A stretch of DNA of 48,645 bases from Saprolegnia diclina VS20. Lineage: Eukaryota > Oomycota > Saprolegniomycetes > Saprolegniales > Saprolegniaceae. The position numbers and the translations under genes were made by a program. Shown one piece after another: positions 1 to 10,700 of this stretch. The notes under the pieces are model-generated. The model saw nothing but the letters and a program-made list of their open reading frames with translations. It did no database searches and was not told the origin of the DNA. Location: the NCBI RefSeq assembly GCF_000281045.1, contig NW_008246068.1, positions 252,709 through 301,353 on the forward strand. Direction: 5' to 3'. Within the stretch, counting starts at the first letter, position 1; each line of letters begins with the position of its first letter.

Positions 1-430
1 CCTCGCTGAGCGTCTGCCCGAAATTCTTGAGTGTGGCGTCGATGCATACAATAAACTGCACCGGCGACAACGAGTCGCCTTGTGGCATGCCTATGTTGGT
101 CTCAAAAGGGCTGTGCGACTTGTCGTATATCCGCAACTGGAGCGTCGTGGTCCCAAGTAGCGGGCGCACTTCTTCATCGTCGAGGATACCGCGGTCGATC
201 GTGTCGAACGCGCGGGAGAAGTCGATTCCCAGCATCGTGAACTGCTCTTCATACTGGCGGATCTGGGCGCCCCTTGTGCGACCATACGACATACGACGTG
301 CTTGGTCCAGGGCGGGAGCCGCTCTCGTGCGCGCCAATCAGCTTGTCAAGCTTCTTTTGGATCCGCTCGAGAACCATGACAGAGACGGCCACGACCCAAC
401 GGACTCTACAGGATCGTATTAACGTTAGTA
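1..430 (-). mobile_element. LINE (non-LTR retrotransposon) reverse-transcriptase fragment, broken and cut by the window edge
   Basis: Read on the minus strand, this is the middle of a non-LTR retrotransposon reverse transcriptase. A motif-A-like block GIDFSRAFDTIDR lies at about 194-234 and a motif-B-like block GMPQGDSLSPVQF at about 61-91. The preceding conserved block, LDKLIGAHESGSRPG, lies at about 305-375 but in a different frame, so at least one frameshift falls near 255-290. Similarity fades upstream of about 430, as in a 5'-truncated LINE copy, and the 3' part runs off the left edge of the window. No ORF is long enough to be functional. The clade (L1-like or other) cannot be decided from this much sequence. 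Confidence 0.8.
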
Positions 431-1243
431 CGACACTTGGAGGCATGACTAACCTTCTTTGCTGAAAAGAATTATATCTGAGCGTTATATTCGCCCGATG
501 AAATGGCATCGCGGCCCCAATCATGACCTGGAAGGACCCTCGCCACGATCTCGCGACCAGTAGAAATGTCATGCACCAATCGCTCATTGTAGTACCAAGC
601 TATGCTCGAGGGGCTGAAGCGATTGCTATATACGCGACGACTTGTCAATCTATTGGACTCGACTTTATGAGAAAGGCAACGCTTGCTCTGGGCGATGTCA
701 GATGGCAATCGGTTTGTTTTTTGTGCACATTTATCTAATGTTAGTACTAGTATATATTTTTCGGTGAAGCATTGTACGACATTGTCGAGTCATCTCGAGC
801 GGTACCGGTATTATGTACACCTTTCGAGCTCGTTCATGGAAAATTGCAAATGGCCGTCGAGAACGAGCGGCTGGAAGTGGCCAGAAATGTCCTGTTTTGA
901 TTGTTCCAGTGCTTGAATTAGGACATTTTACGTTCAAAAAAGGACTTTAAGTCAGATGTTTCCATCTATCACTTTTGGATGGTCGATACGCTCCGATTCT
1001 ATTCAACGAATGCGCGAGCACCCACGGAAAGCGTTGGTGAAGCGACAAGTCATCAATGCGGTTCATCGCTTCTCTTCTTGGTCGTGGTGCCCCCCCCTGG
1101 AATGCAACCTCCCACCAGGACGTAGAACAAAGTATGCTGTACTGCAAGTAAGCACACGACACTGCCAACGACAACTCATCGTCGCATCTGAGAGCAAGTA
1201 CCGATGCTGCGTCGTCGACCAATATTTTTATTTCAAAATTCGC
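431..1243. other. Spacer with no recognisable gene
   Basis: About 0.8 kb between the LINE fragment and the next coding stretch. Only short, mutually overlapping frames without similarity are present on either strand. It may hold degraded LINE 5' sequence and the promoter of the following plus-strand gene. I see no RNA gene or clear repeat. Confidence 0.5.
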
Positions 1244-1965
1244 ATGTCGAACCCTCCCCACGGCGTCACGCTGGTCTTCTTTGTCGACTTTATCACAGCT
1301 CATGGCGGCCGCGATGCATTCACGGCCTCACGACCCAGGACGTCTGCAATCGCTTCATCCGACCGGCCACGTCATCCACGCACGTCTCGTACGCCGAGCT
1401 TCTGTCGCACACGCCGTTCGTGCAGCCCGCGAATTGGTATGTGAGCCACACGTGGCACTACCTCTTCCTCGAAGTCGTCGACGCGCTCTCCGTCTTCCAA
1501 GCGAGTCTGTCGTCACCCGCGTCCTTTTGGTTTTGCCTCTTTGTCAATAACCAACACGCGCAAGCTGCACCATTTGCGTTTTGGGCCACCCGGTTTCAGC
1601 GCTCGATGCCGGCGATCGGGCATCTCGTGCTCGTGGTGACCGAGTGGCGCCGCCCCGTTATCTTGAAGCGGGCGTGGTGCCTTTTAGAGCTCTACACGGC
1701 CGTGTCGACACATGCCAGCATCCATGTCGCGCTGCCGTCGCACCAAGTCGCCGCGGTGCGCGCCCACCCGGATGCTTTTGCAACGTACGCTCGAACCATC
1801 TCGATGAGGCGCAGCACAGCGTCGGTGGCGTCGGACAAGGCCGCGATTGTCGCGATGCTGCACGCTGCAATTGGTTTGGACGCTGTTGACGCGACGCTGG
1901 CAACGGCCCTCGCGATGCACTCCACACGTGCGTCCCAGACTCTAGCTACGCTAGCTGTTACATAG
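1244..1965 (+). pseudogene. WYVSH-type (TIR-like) oomycete protein, frame-broken, lacking TPR tail
   Basis: The protein resembles a module common in oomycete proteins that usually precedes TPR (kinesin-light-chain-like) repeats. Recognisable blocks are LTTQDVCNRF, ANWYVSHTWHYLFLEVVDAL, WFCLFVNNQH and RAWCLLELYTAV. The likely start is ATG 1244, giving MSNPPHGVTLVFFVDF and then FITAHGGRDAF, but the match moves to another frame near 1318-1325, so a one-base loss or two-base gain splits it. An uninterrupted 253-residue frame starts at ATG 1204, but its first 39 residues do not look conserved. The frame ends at 1965 and no TPR repeats follow. It may be a pseudogene, a short paralogue or a sequencing error. 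The biochemical role of the module is unknown to me. Confidence 0.55.
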
Positions 1966-1970
1966 CACAG

Positions 1971-2333
1971 TTAATTAACAACCCGAGCCATTTGTTGCTG
2001 TATTCGTATCCTTCCGCCTTGGTGGAGCTGAGAAGTGAAGTCGGGGTTTACGCCCACGGGGTCTCGTTCCAGTAAGTACATACTGTCCTCGACGTCGACC
2101 CGATCGACGAGAGGCGTAGTAAAGAAGTCGACTCTAGGAGTGAATCGCAGCACCGTCCAATACACCCACCCACGAAAGATGCAGTTTCGAAATGGGATCC
2201 AAGAACGGAGGCCATATGTTTCGTTGCTCGTCCGTAACTCAGTCGTTTGACAACTCAACAGGGAGAAGAGTACAACAGCGACGTACGTCGGGGCCATCAA
2301 CGCGGCTATGTGGTCCAGCAAGCGTACGTTCAT
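1971..2333 (-). CDS. Small hypothetical protein with one possible membrane segment (doubtful)
   Basis: An open frame of 120 residues starts at ATG 2333, 36 nt downstream of the RWD-RING stop codon on the same strand. The N-terminus (IAALMAPTYVAVVLFSLLSC) is hydrophobic enough for a signal anchor. The rest is mixed, including GWVYWTVLRFTPRVDFF. I recognise no family. The stop at 1971 faces the 1965 end of the plus-strand neighbour. It could be a real small gene, the remnant of a larger one, or 3' untranslated sequence of the RWD-RING gene that happens to be open. Confidence 0.3.
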   Translation of the reverse strand: MNVRLLDHIAALMAPTYVAVVLFSLLSCQTTELRTSNETYGLRSWIPFRNCIFRGWVYWTVLRFTPRVDFFTTPLVDRVDVEDSMYLLERDPVGVNPDFTSQLHQGGRIRIQQQMARVVN

Positions 2334-2368
2334 GCGAGAAAAGGAAGCGCGTAGGACTTTCGAAGCGC

Positions 2369-3953
2369 TTAAAACATGTCGGCGATCTCGGCGATTTCGC
2401 GCGCGAGGCGCTGCTCTCGCTCGTAGCGTGTCGAGAGCTCGGCGAGGTCCGACGGCCACCGGGGGTGGTGCAAGATGACGTGGCACGCCTAGCGACCAGC
2501 ACGAGAATGAGAACGCGTTTTTGCACGATGCGCAATACCACACACGGGTGCGCGAACGGCGGCGACTGGAGCTTCTTGCCGAGGCACTCGGTGTGGAACC
2601 AGTGGCCGCAGTACGCCTGCAGCGGCACGGCGTTGGCGTCGAGTGCTGTCGTCGGATTGGTCGGCAGTACCAACTGCGCGCACTCCTACACGCCCATTTG
2701 TAAGAAATGCACCGTCTACGCAGACAGAAAAGCGCGCACCGGACACGTCGTGGACGGGAGGGACTTGAGCATGGTCTCGTAGAGATAGGTCTTGACCTGA
2801 CCCGCCGCGTTCAACAGGATATCGTGTTCGCCGTGCAGGGACGTACCACGGGTAGAATGCTCTTGACGGCTTCATCGAGCGGCGACTGATGCAAGAGGCC
2901 GCCGTCGGCAGCGTAATACAGCGGTGCAATCTTGTCCTTGTGCGCTTCCTACAGTACCGAGAACATGGCACCGGTTCTATCAACTTGATAATAGAAGGCG
3001 ACCTTGATGACGATGGGCACCGGAGCAGCTTTGGCGGCCTTGCCAAACTTTTTCAACCCTGGCGCTGCCTTCTTTGTCTATATGATGCACTATATAAATC
3101 CTTGGCGCGCGATGCGGTCGACGCTGTACGGGCTCGGGCGGCGCGAGGAGGCTCAGTGGCTTCTTGAGCGGGTTGGAGGCATATAGCGCCTGGTCGGCCG
3201 TGTAGCCCTAGAAAAAGGTATGCAAGAAACAACGAGACACCGACTTGCGCACGAGGGTAATGCGCCGGGCCATTTCGTTGGCTCGCTTGACAATAATGTC
3301 CACGACATTGGGCGGCAAGTTGGACTCGTCGCACGCCACGCGAATCGTCGAGTCGGGGTAGTGGTCGTCGATCTTGACGTTGACCTAACCGTCGTTGTGA
3401 CGCAGCCCGTGGGAGGCTCTTGCGCACCTGGAAAAAATACGGGCCTTGACGCAGTAGCACCTTGATGCGCCCCGCCCGCTCGTTGACGAGTTTCACTTCG
3501 CCGCCCTAGACCACCTGCTTGGCGACTGGACCACGTTCTCGATGGCCTTACGTTGGCGTCGGCGAGGAGGCGGAGCTGGCGCACCTCGTCGAACGCATAA
3601 AGGAGCTTGTTCTCGCTGAGCGACGACTGGACGAACTCGACAATGGCCTGCACCTGCGGCAAGCCGTCTTTGCTGAGCTCTTTGGCTTTGGCGTCGGCAA
3701 ACTTGGTGAGGCGGCGCAGTGCGACGTCGGGCAGCGACGTGCTCAGAATCTCAATCAAAAGCTCACTACGGGGGTACTCGGCCGGGAAGCGCAGGCGCAA
3801 TCGCAGCTTGCGCTGGCGCGTGTACTGCAGCGACGCCTGGAGCTGCTCGTGCGTGCACGTCTCAATGTCGGCGGCAGGAACGAGCTTCTGGAAGGCCGCG
3901 ACCTCGGCGGATCGGTTCATTGGTTCGTGCAAGTCGAGGAATGCGCCAATCAT
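2369..3953 (-). CDS. RWD-domain and RING-finger protein, putative E3 ubiquitin ligase (400 aa, 9 exons)
   Basis: Exons, in transcript order: 3552-3953, 3428-3505, 3241-3384, 3130-3207, 3003-3077, 2847-2948, 2740-2796, 2539-2685, 2369-2488. Introns are 33-54 nt. Residues 1-130 and about 135-205 look like two RWD/UBC-like folds (FPAEYPRSELLIEIL; VNVKIDDHYPDSTIRV). A Lys/Ala/Pro-rich linker follows. The C-terminal 85 residues form a RING: TTCPEC, then CGHWFHTEC, then CVAC. The last pair exists only if the 2489-2538 intron is removed, which supports the model. The tail HHPRWPSDLAEL is followed by a charged helix. RWD plus RING suggests substrate- or E2-binding ubiquitin ligase activity; no pathway can be assigned. 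Start ATG 3953 is the first in-frame ATG; an upstream exon cannot be excluded. Confidence 0.75.
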
Positions 3954-4267
3954 CCGGATAACGGCGGCATGTCGCAGCTGGCGAGGACGAGCTGTCGGCT
4001 TTTGCCGTTGCCGCGCTCGACCAGTCTCATTGCGTCTCCAGCTACAGACAATATTGTACTATAAAAGACTAGAAGTCGATACCTGTATATATTAGCAACA
4101 GTCTATTTCGTGTTTATACACCGTTCTCGTTGGCTAATCCAAGCGATGGACCCTAGCCCAAACGATCGACAACGGTCGAACGGCAGCTGCACGCGGCCGA
4201 CAATATGTTATTACAAGTACAAGTAACAACGACCACTGCGATCGTGGTCGTCGACTAGCTACAAGCG
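3954..4267. other. Spacer upstream of the RWD-RING gene
   Basis: 314 nt between two minus-strand genes, so it combines the promoter of the RWD-RING gene and the 3' end of the BED-finger gene. It contains the perfect 10-nt palindrome ACAATATTGT at 4048-4057, which also occurs in two anoctamin introns of this window. No coding sequence is visible. Confidence 0.5.
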
Positions 4268-6737
4268 CTAGCTCTCAAAGAGCTCGTGGAGTGATATCTT
4301 GGTTGTGCGCTGCGCGTCCTCGGTCGAGTACGTACCGCACTGCGCAGCGTTCGCTGCCACACGCGATCGCCACTGCACGAGCCGTGCGTCCGGCATGAGG
4401 TCCGACTCTGTCGGTCTTGCTGGGCGCGACTGGCAGTAGGCAATGTACTGGACGCTTTGGAGCACGTCTGCGCTGTCATCACGTCGCTCAATCGGGTCAA
4501 ACTCGAAGCTTGTCGTTGTCGCGTGCAGCCGATCCATGAGCGCTGCCAGCTCGGGCGCGTGATCCATCAGGTACAGTACATAGTCGCTCGCGCTCGGAAA
4601 CTCAGCGAGGACGCTCGGTGCGTAAATCTGCTGCGTTACATGGGCAAACGCCATGACGTCGCCGCGAAGCGTCGTCGGTCTTGTCCGGAACCAGCGCTCA
4701 TAGTAGTAGCACGCCACGTCACAGAGCGCACTCCACTTGAACACACTTCGCGTCTTCCGTAGCGCGCTGTCGCGGTAGTGCGGGTGCAGTGCGTACGCAA
4801 GAACGTACACCGGCTGCTCGACCGCACTCCAGCTGAGCTCGAGGTGTTCGAGCAGCGCTTGTTGTAGCCGATCGAGCGCTAACGGCAGTCGCCGCACCGC
4901 GCTGTAGAGCTGGCCAAACAAATGCAGCGTGGCTGCCAGCGAGAGCGCGCGCGGAAGACGGCTCAGATGCAAGAAGAGCGGCGCGGTGGCTTCAAGCACG
5001 ATGCGGGTGTCCATATCGACAAAGTGGCTCTGGAGCGTCTGGTGCAGCCAGGACGAGACTTCCGAGAGGTGGGCGGGCAGCGATCGCAAGAGGCAGAGCC
5101 GCTTGAGCGCAAAGAAGACGGCCTCGTCCGCGAGCACGCCATGCAGCAGGCGGCGCACCACGCTTCGTGGCGACGTCACAAACAAGACATGCGGCAACTG
5201 CGCGGGCAGGTGGCCAAAGCAGGCAGCGGACGGCGGGAGCGCGACCGCGACGACGTGGAGCTGCTGCCGCTCGCACTGCGCGAGATGCCGCTGGAGGGTT
5301 TGCGGCAGCAATGGCAGCGGACACGTCAACGTCAACGACGCATCCAACATGGACGGAAGGACGAGGCCGTTGGGGTGCACGACCCACGCGACCAATGTCG
5401 CCGTCGACTCGCTTTCGTCGAGCAAGTGTACGACGAGCGTCCAGCCGCCGCCTTGGTGCATCTCACGCCAACGCGTGAGAAGCGTTGCCTCGCACGACTG
5501 CAGCAGCCGCCGGAGGATCGGGCCCGCGAGCTCGGCCGTCGTCGGGAGGTGCGGGCAAAGCACTTGCATCGCTTGGGACTCGACCCACGTGAACGGTAGA
5601 TTGTGTTCAAGCGTGAACGCCACGACGGCGTCGACCGTGTCCAGCTCACTGCTTGCGCCGGGCCGACCGCCGTTGCTCTCGATCGAGCTCACTCGGGAGA
5701 GACTCGCGTTGGATGTGAGCGGCGACGGCTTGTCGACCGGCAGATGCAAGAGGCGCGCGAGCGGCGATGCGGTCGCCGACGTCGCGAGCGCCTGCAACCG
5801 CGGCGTCTCGGCGCTGGGAAACGGCATCGGGCGGTCGATGCTGTCGTCGTCGTCGTCGTTGTCATTATTGTCGTCGCTCGACATGACAATATCATCCAAC
5901 ACCGCCTCGTGGTTGAGAATGTGTTCGCAGTTGGCGAGGTGCGTCTGCATGTTGTGCTTGCGCCCGAGAATGACCTTGGGCGGCAGCATCTCGCGCCCGT
6001 TGGCGCGCGCAGCCTCGTACGCGTCGGTGCAAAACTTGCACTTGGCGTAGTGGTAGTACGTGTTGGGCTGGCGCTCGAGCTGGATGAAGAACTGCCACTC
6101 GTTGAGCGCGAGCTTGGATGCGTCCTTTGTGCGCTTGGCCGGGAGCTTGCCCGTGAAGAAGGAGCAACGCGCCAAGTGGCTGCGCATGCTCTCTTTGCGG
6201 CCTGCGAATACCTCGGGCGGCGTCGGCCGGCGACCGCTGCCATGCGCTGCCACGCAGTGCTTGCAGCGCACTGGAAAGTAGTTGCTGTTGCCAATGTACC
6301 TAGTCGCCACACTATCAGACAACTTGTATACTTCACACAACGAGATCGCACCCGTCTTGCTCGAGCCGATCAAAGTGGGCCCACTCGGCGATCGCGCAGT
6401 GCACACCGCGCTTGCCGGCGCGCCGCTTGATGATCGGGTTGGGCGGGATCGCCGACGCATGAAGGCATTGCGCGAGGTGGGCCTTCATGACCGAGCGCCG
6501 GCCGACGAGCGGGCGCGGCTCGGTCGTCGATGCTGCGGTCGGCGGCGGCAGCGTGCCAATGAACGCCTGCAGCGCGTCGGGCGTGTTGATGCTGGCAATG
6601 TTTCTGCCCGGCGGCGACGACGACGTAATGGCCGCGATGACGCAGTGGCGGCAGTAAACCCACCAGTACGAGAGGTTGGCCTTGTGGCTCGTCTTGACAA
6701 AGTGGGCCCACTCGGTCAGCGAGCACGCGCGGCCCAT
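4268..6737 (-). CDS. Triple BED-type zinc-finger protein derived from a hAT-like transposase (805 aa, 2 exons)
   Basis: Exons 6352-6737 and 4268-6299, joined across a 52-nt intron. The join rebuilds the start of the second BED finger (EQDG then YIGNSNYFPVRCKHC). Three BED-like units lie in tandem: CRHC with HLAQC (residues about 29-90), CKHC with HLARC (about 143-180), and CKFC with HLANC (about 215-275). An acidic Asp-rich linker follows. The C-terminal half resembles hAT transposases (for example ALHPHYRDSAL and ACYYYERWF near residues 640-680), but I cannot place the three acidic catalytic residues. The frame is long and intact, and I saw no terminal inverted repeats or target-site duplication. 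This suggests a host gene exapted from a transposon, probably DNA-binding. ATG 6737 is chosen because the open frame above it has no ATG. Confidence 0.7.
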
Positions 6738-7754
6738 GCTCGGTCGGTCGGTCGGTCGACTTTGCACTGGGAAATGGACTCTTGATGCACCGATAACGGG
6801 TCAGATAATGGCCGGAAATCGCCGACAATCCAACCACACTCTTCTCGTCCTTACAAGACACTGTTGCGACCTCATTGAGCGCTTTCCAGCATGTGCATTC
6901 CGCTGCATGAGGCTCAGTGGAGCGACGGTCGCAGCACGCCTGCACCGTCAGTGCGACATCAGGCAAACATGTAATTTAGTAGTTGCTGCGACGACGGCGC
7001 CGTCGCGAACAGCCGCTTGCTCGCTCTCTCAAGGCCGTGCAATCGCCTTGCTACGAGTACCGTGAAGAGGCTGCCCGCGGCTACACATTGCAGGCTTTGG
7101 TTTCGCCCTGCGAGAAGAAGCCACCACCACCACATGCAGCGTCACTGCAACGAACGCGCGACTTGGCAGCTGCGAAAGAAGCACCTCGTACCGTACACTC
7201 GTGCACCACCTTGCGACAGCCTCTACGACCTAGGACACCAGTGACCGCACGCTGCTGCCAAAGCGTTGAAGCCGATCCGGCCATCAACTGACCTTTTGCA
7301 CTCTACGCGGGGACGCTTGCGATTGGCTACGACCAGCTTCGAACTTCGAGGACCGGTTTGAAATGCAAAGATCGGCCGAGGGTGTCGGCGGGTTGTAGCA
7401 ACTGCCACGCGACGGACCACCAGTTCGAGTCCCGTCGTCGCCCTACCCCCAGCCCTCTACCACATTAGGCATTAAATTTCCCTAAATCTCGCTCGGTATT
7501 AAGCAATAAAGGATGTTGAAAGGCGACTTGAAACGGCAATCTCAAACTCTCAAACTCTCAAACTCTCAAAATCTCAAAATCACAAAATCACAAACTCTCA
7601 AAATCACAAACTCTCAAAATCACAAAATGACCAAGTCTCAGCTTCGCAAATGCCCGTTCTAGTATGTCTAGAAGAATGCCCCCAGCAAGGCGATCCTCGC
7701 CGACTGTGCATGCACAGGAATGCACGAAACACGAGAGTCCCGTGTCTTATAATG
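6738..7754. other. Intergenic region with octamer repeat array
   Basis: About 1 kb holding the promoter of the BED-finger gene (right of 6737) and the 3' flank of the TPR-nucleotidyltransferase gene (left of 7755). The only clear structure is the 8-nt-period repeat array at 7540-7628, listed separately. A TTCGAGTCC stretch near 7424 recalls a tRNA T-arm but cannot fold as one. Other open frames are short and unsupported. Confidence 0.5.
7540..7628. repeat. Octanucleotide tandem array (TCTCAAAC and variants, about 11 copies)
   Basis: Eleven consecutive 8-nt units run from 7540: TCTCAAAC three times, then TCTCAAAA, TCACAAAA and TCACAAAC variants. It begins inside the 17-nt sequence AAACGGCAATCTCAAAC (7531-7547), whose exact reverse complement occurs at 27716-27732 in an intron of the channel gene. 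The array is intergenic, just downstream of the TPR-nucleotidyltransferase gene. Confidence 0.9.
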
Positions 7755-10700
7755 TTATGCTAACTGACGCAAATTAGCCACTTGCGACGCAAGCACATCG
7801 ATGGCGACGTTGCCGTCGCCAAACGGGCTCATCGCTGGCGGGTGCCACACTTGGCGCGGGTGCACGAGCAGATCCGGGCGGTACCCGCTGCCGTACGTCT
7901 GCCACCCGTTGAGAAAGAAGCTGTCGAGCGAGCGCGGGTCGAGCGCCGCAATGATGTCTTCGGCGTGCACCTCGTCCTTCTTGGCGCTCGACGCCAAGTG
8001 CCATGCATCGTAAAAGATTTGCACGAGCGTCTGCCGGCCGTGCTGCAGCGCGTGCTTCATCTCTGCGAGCTTGTCGGCAGTCACACTCCGCGCCACGTTG
8101 TTGCACTCGTTGAGCGGGTCGACCACGTTGCACGCGCGCACTTGGAATGGCAGCGACGGCCGGACGCCGCCATGGACCGTCTCGATGCTGGCCTTGAACG
8201 CGTCGACAGCAACCTCGTCCATGACCACGTCGGACGACCGGACGCTCGGGCGCCACCCGGCGTTGAGCGACGCGATCGGGACGGGCCCGAGCATGCTCAC
8301 GGCATGGTACGTCCAGTCAAAGTCAGCGTAAAAATGAAAAAACTCAATGAGCGCTTGCAGCGGGTGGCAGATGCGCTTCCCAAAGAGGTTGAAGAGGCAG
8401 AGCACCATCGTGTTGAGCGCAAACGTCGAGAGCGCGCCGGCGACCGCGCCGAGGATGTTGCTCCGACCCGACGCCGACGCACTGAGCGCAATGAAGCGCG
8501 AGCTGTCGTACATGCACCACGTCTTGATCAGGATCAGACTGCGCTTGAAGAGATGATGCTGGCCGACGCGCACGTCCATCTCGTGGAGGAGCGAGACCGC
8601 ACCGAGGGCGCCAAACCGGTTGGCCGTCACATCGATCGAGACGTTGTCGATCGTGCACTTGACGACGCGGACTTCAGCGTTCACAAACGTCACGTTGCGG
8701 ACAGTACACTCGACCTTTTGGTCCGACGTGGCGGCCGCCAGAAGCGCTTGCGTCACGTCCGCGTGCCACGTCATACTCGCTGCCTCGTCCGCTAGCACGA
8801 GACACACGTCAATGTCCGAGTCTGGAAGGTACGTCTTGAGCGGGTACGACCCCGACGGGTAAAACGTGGCGACAGACGCCACGGGCTCGAGGACAGCTGC
8901 GAGCGCACGCATGAGCTTGGTGCGCACGCGCTCCGAGTCGACGGTCGGGCCAAAGAGCTCGACCATATGGTCGGCTTGGCGCATCGCGGGGCACGCAAAT
9001 GCGGCGGGTGCCAACGGCCGCATGCACCGCTCCATGCCATGCAGCTTGGGGGAGAGCGATGAGAGTGGCAGTGGCGACGAGACAGGCGGGAGAAGCGCCG
9101 TGTGCCGCTTGAGCTGGTCGACCTCGTGCTGCTTCTCACTCAGCGCACGCTGGAGCATGTCGATTTGGTATCGGAGGCGCGCCATCTCGTCCGGCGACTC
9201 GGCTTGCCGTGGCGGCCGCGCGGGCGACGACGACGCGATCGGGCGGGGCGGTGACGCGGTCGTTTTGATCGGTGGCGGGACGCCATTGGCATGTGGCTTG
9301 CTGGGCGACCGGTCGCGGGGCGGACTCGAGGACGGTAATCGCACCGGACTTGCGTCCGACGACGTGGTGGGCGTCGTGCGCTGCGGCGACGGCGCGGGTG
9401 TCGCGTCGACTGCGAGCTGAAGCTCTTCGAGGACGTCGCGCGCCCGCTGGCACTCGTCCTGGAGCTGGTCGAGCATTTGCTTGCGCGTCGCGCGGTCCAG
9501 CGCATCGACAATCAAGTCGCGCTCTCTTCGTTCGCAGACGTCGAGCAGGTCGGCGCGGAGCTTCTCGAGCTGTTTTCGCCGCTTCTTGAGGTACTTGTCG
9601 TCGACGAGGACGACGGGCGACGCCGCGGGCGTGCTGTCGCCGCTCTTGTCCTTGGCTGGAGCACTCCTTGTTGTCGTCTCGTCGTCCGAGCTCTTGGCTT
9701 GCGTCGTCTCGTCATCTTTCGGCAAGTCGTCCGTGAGTGAAAAGTGAAAGGTCGGTCGGGGTGGCACAACGCGCTCCACCGGCGCCTCCATCTCGTAGAG
9801 GCTCTCGCAGGCTTCGTCGCGCGTGTACATGACCATGCGGCTCGATGGCGTGCTACTTCGATGGCCGAGACTACCGGTGGGCGAGATCTTTTGCAGCACC
9901 GGCGGTGGTATACTCGCCTCGGGCTTGGTATCGTCGTCCGACGAGGGTGGACGGGCATTGTCGCCGCTCTCGTCGTCGTCGTCGTCCGTGGTCACCGCGT
10001 CCTTGACAAGGATCGCGGGCGGCCGGACCGTTGTCGACGACGGCTTGGTCGGTTTGCTCGGCGACTCGGTACTCGGGGCTTTGGCTGCCTTCTTCTTCTT
10101 CTTCTTCGCAGCCTTCTTGGTCACTTCGCTGGCGGCGTCACCGTGCTCCAAGAGCCACTTGACCGCGCGGTTGGACTCTTCGACCTTGTGCTTCTCGTCC
10201 AGGTCGCGCGCTTGCTGCTCTTCGACCTGCGCATCCAGATGACCCGGCGAGACAGCGAGGATCGCCTTGTAGTCCTTGGCGGCGCACGCATACATGTGGA
10301 GCTGCATGTGCACGCGGGCGCGGCTCAAGAGAGCTTGCAGCGCAATGCGCACGGGCGACTTGGCATCTTTGGTCGCCGCACCGCCCACCAAGCAGTGCGG
10401 CTTGACTTGCTCGTCCGGGAGGTAGTCGGCGCCCGAGTCGCGTTCGTCATTCAGCACTTTGGGAAACAGCTCGACGATCTTGCCGAGGTCGTCGGCCGCC
10501 TTCTTGGGCTGGTCGTGCTCGAGGTACAGTCGGGCTCGGCGAAAGAGGCCTTGCGCCGCCATCAGTGGCGGCGCCGACGCAATGACCTGCGCCAAGAGAT
10601 GGAGCGCGAGTTTCGAGATCTGGCCGGGTCGGGCCGCGTCGTCTTGGTGCTGCAGCACGACGGCGCGGGAGAGCAGCAGCCGATGGTCCTTGGCGTCGAT

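Noticed and set aside
4922-6430. Long plus-strand frames opposite the BED-finger gene
   Set aside because: Low-complexity Arg/Ala-rich translations antisense to a better-supported coding frame.
7370-7450. tRNA-like T-arm (TTCGAGTCC) near 7424
   Set aside because: The five-base stem around the loop does not pair, and no matching acceptor or D-arm is present upstream.
3800-7500. Terminal inverted repeats around the hAT-like gene
   Set aside because: I looked for matching inverted ends with 8-bp duplications in the flanks and found none by eye; a computed search could still find weak ones.
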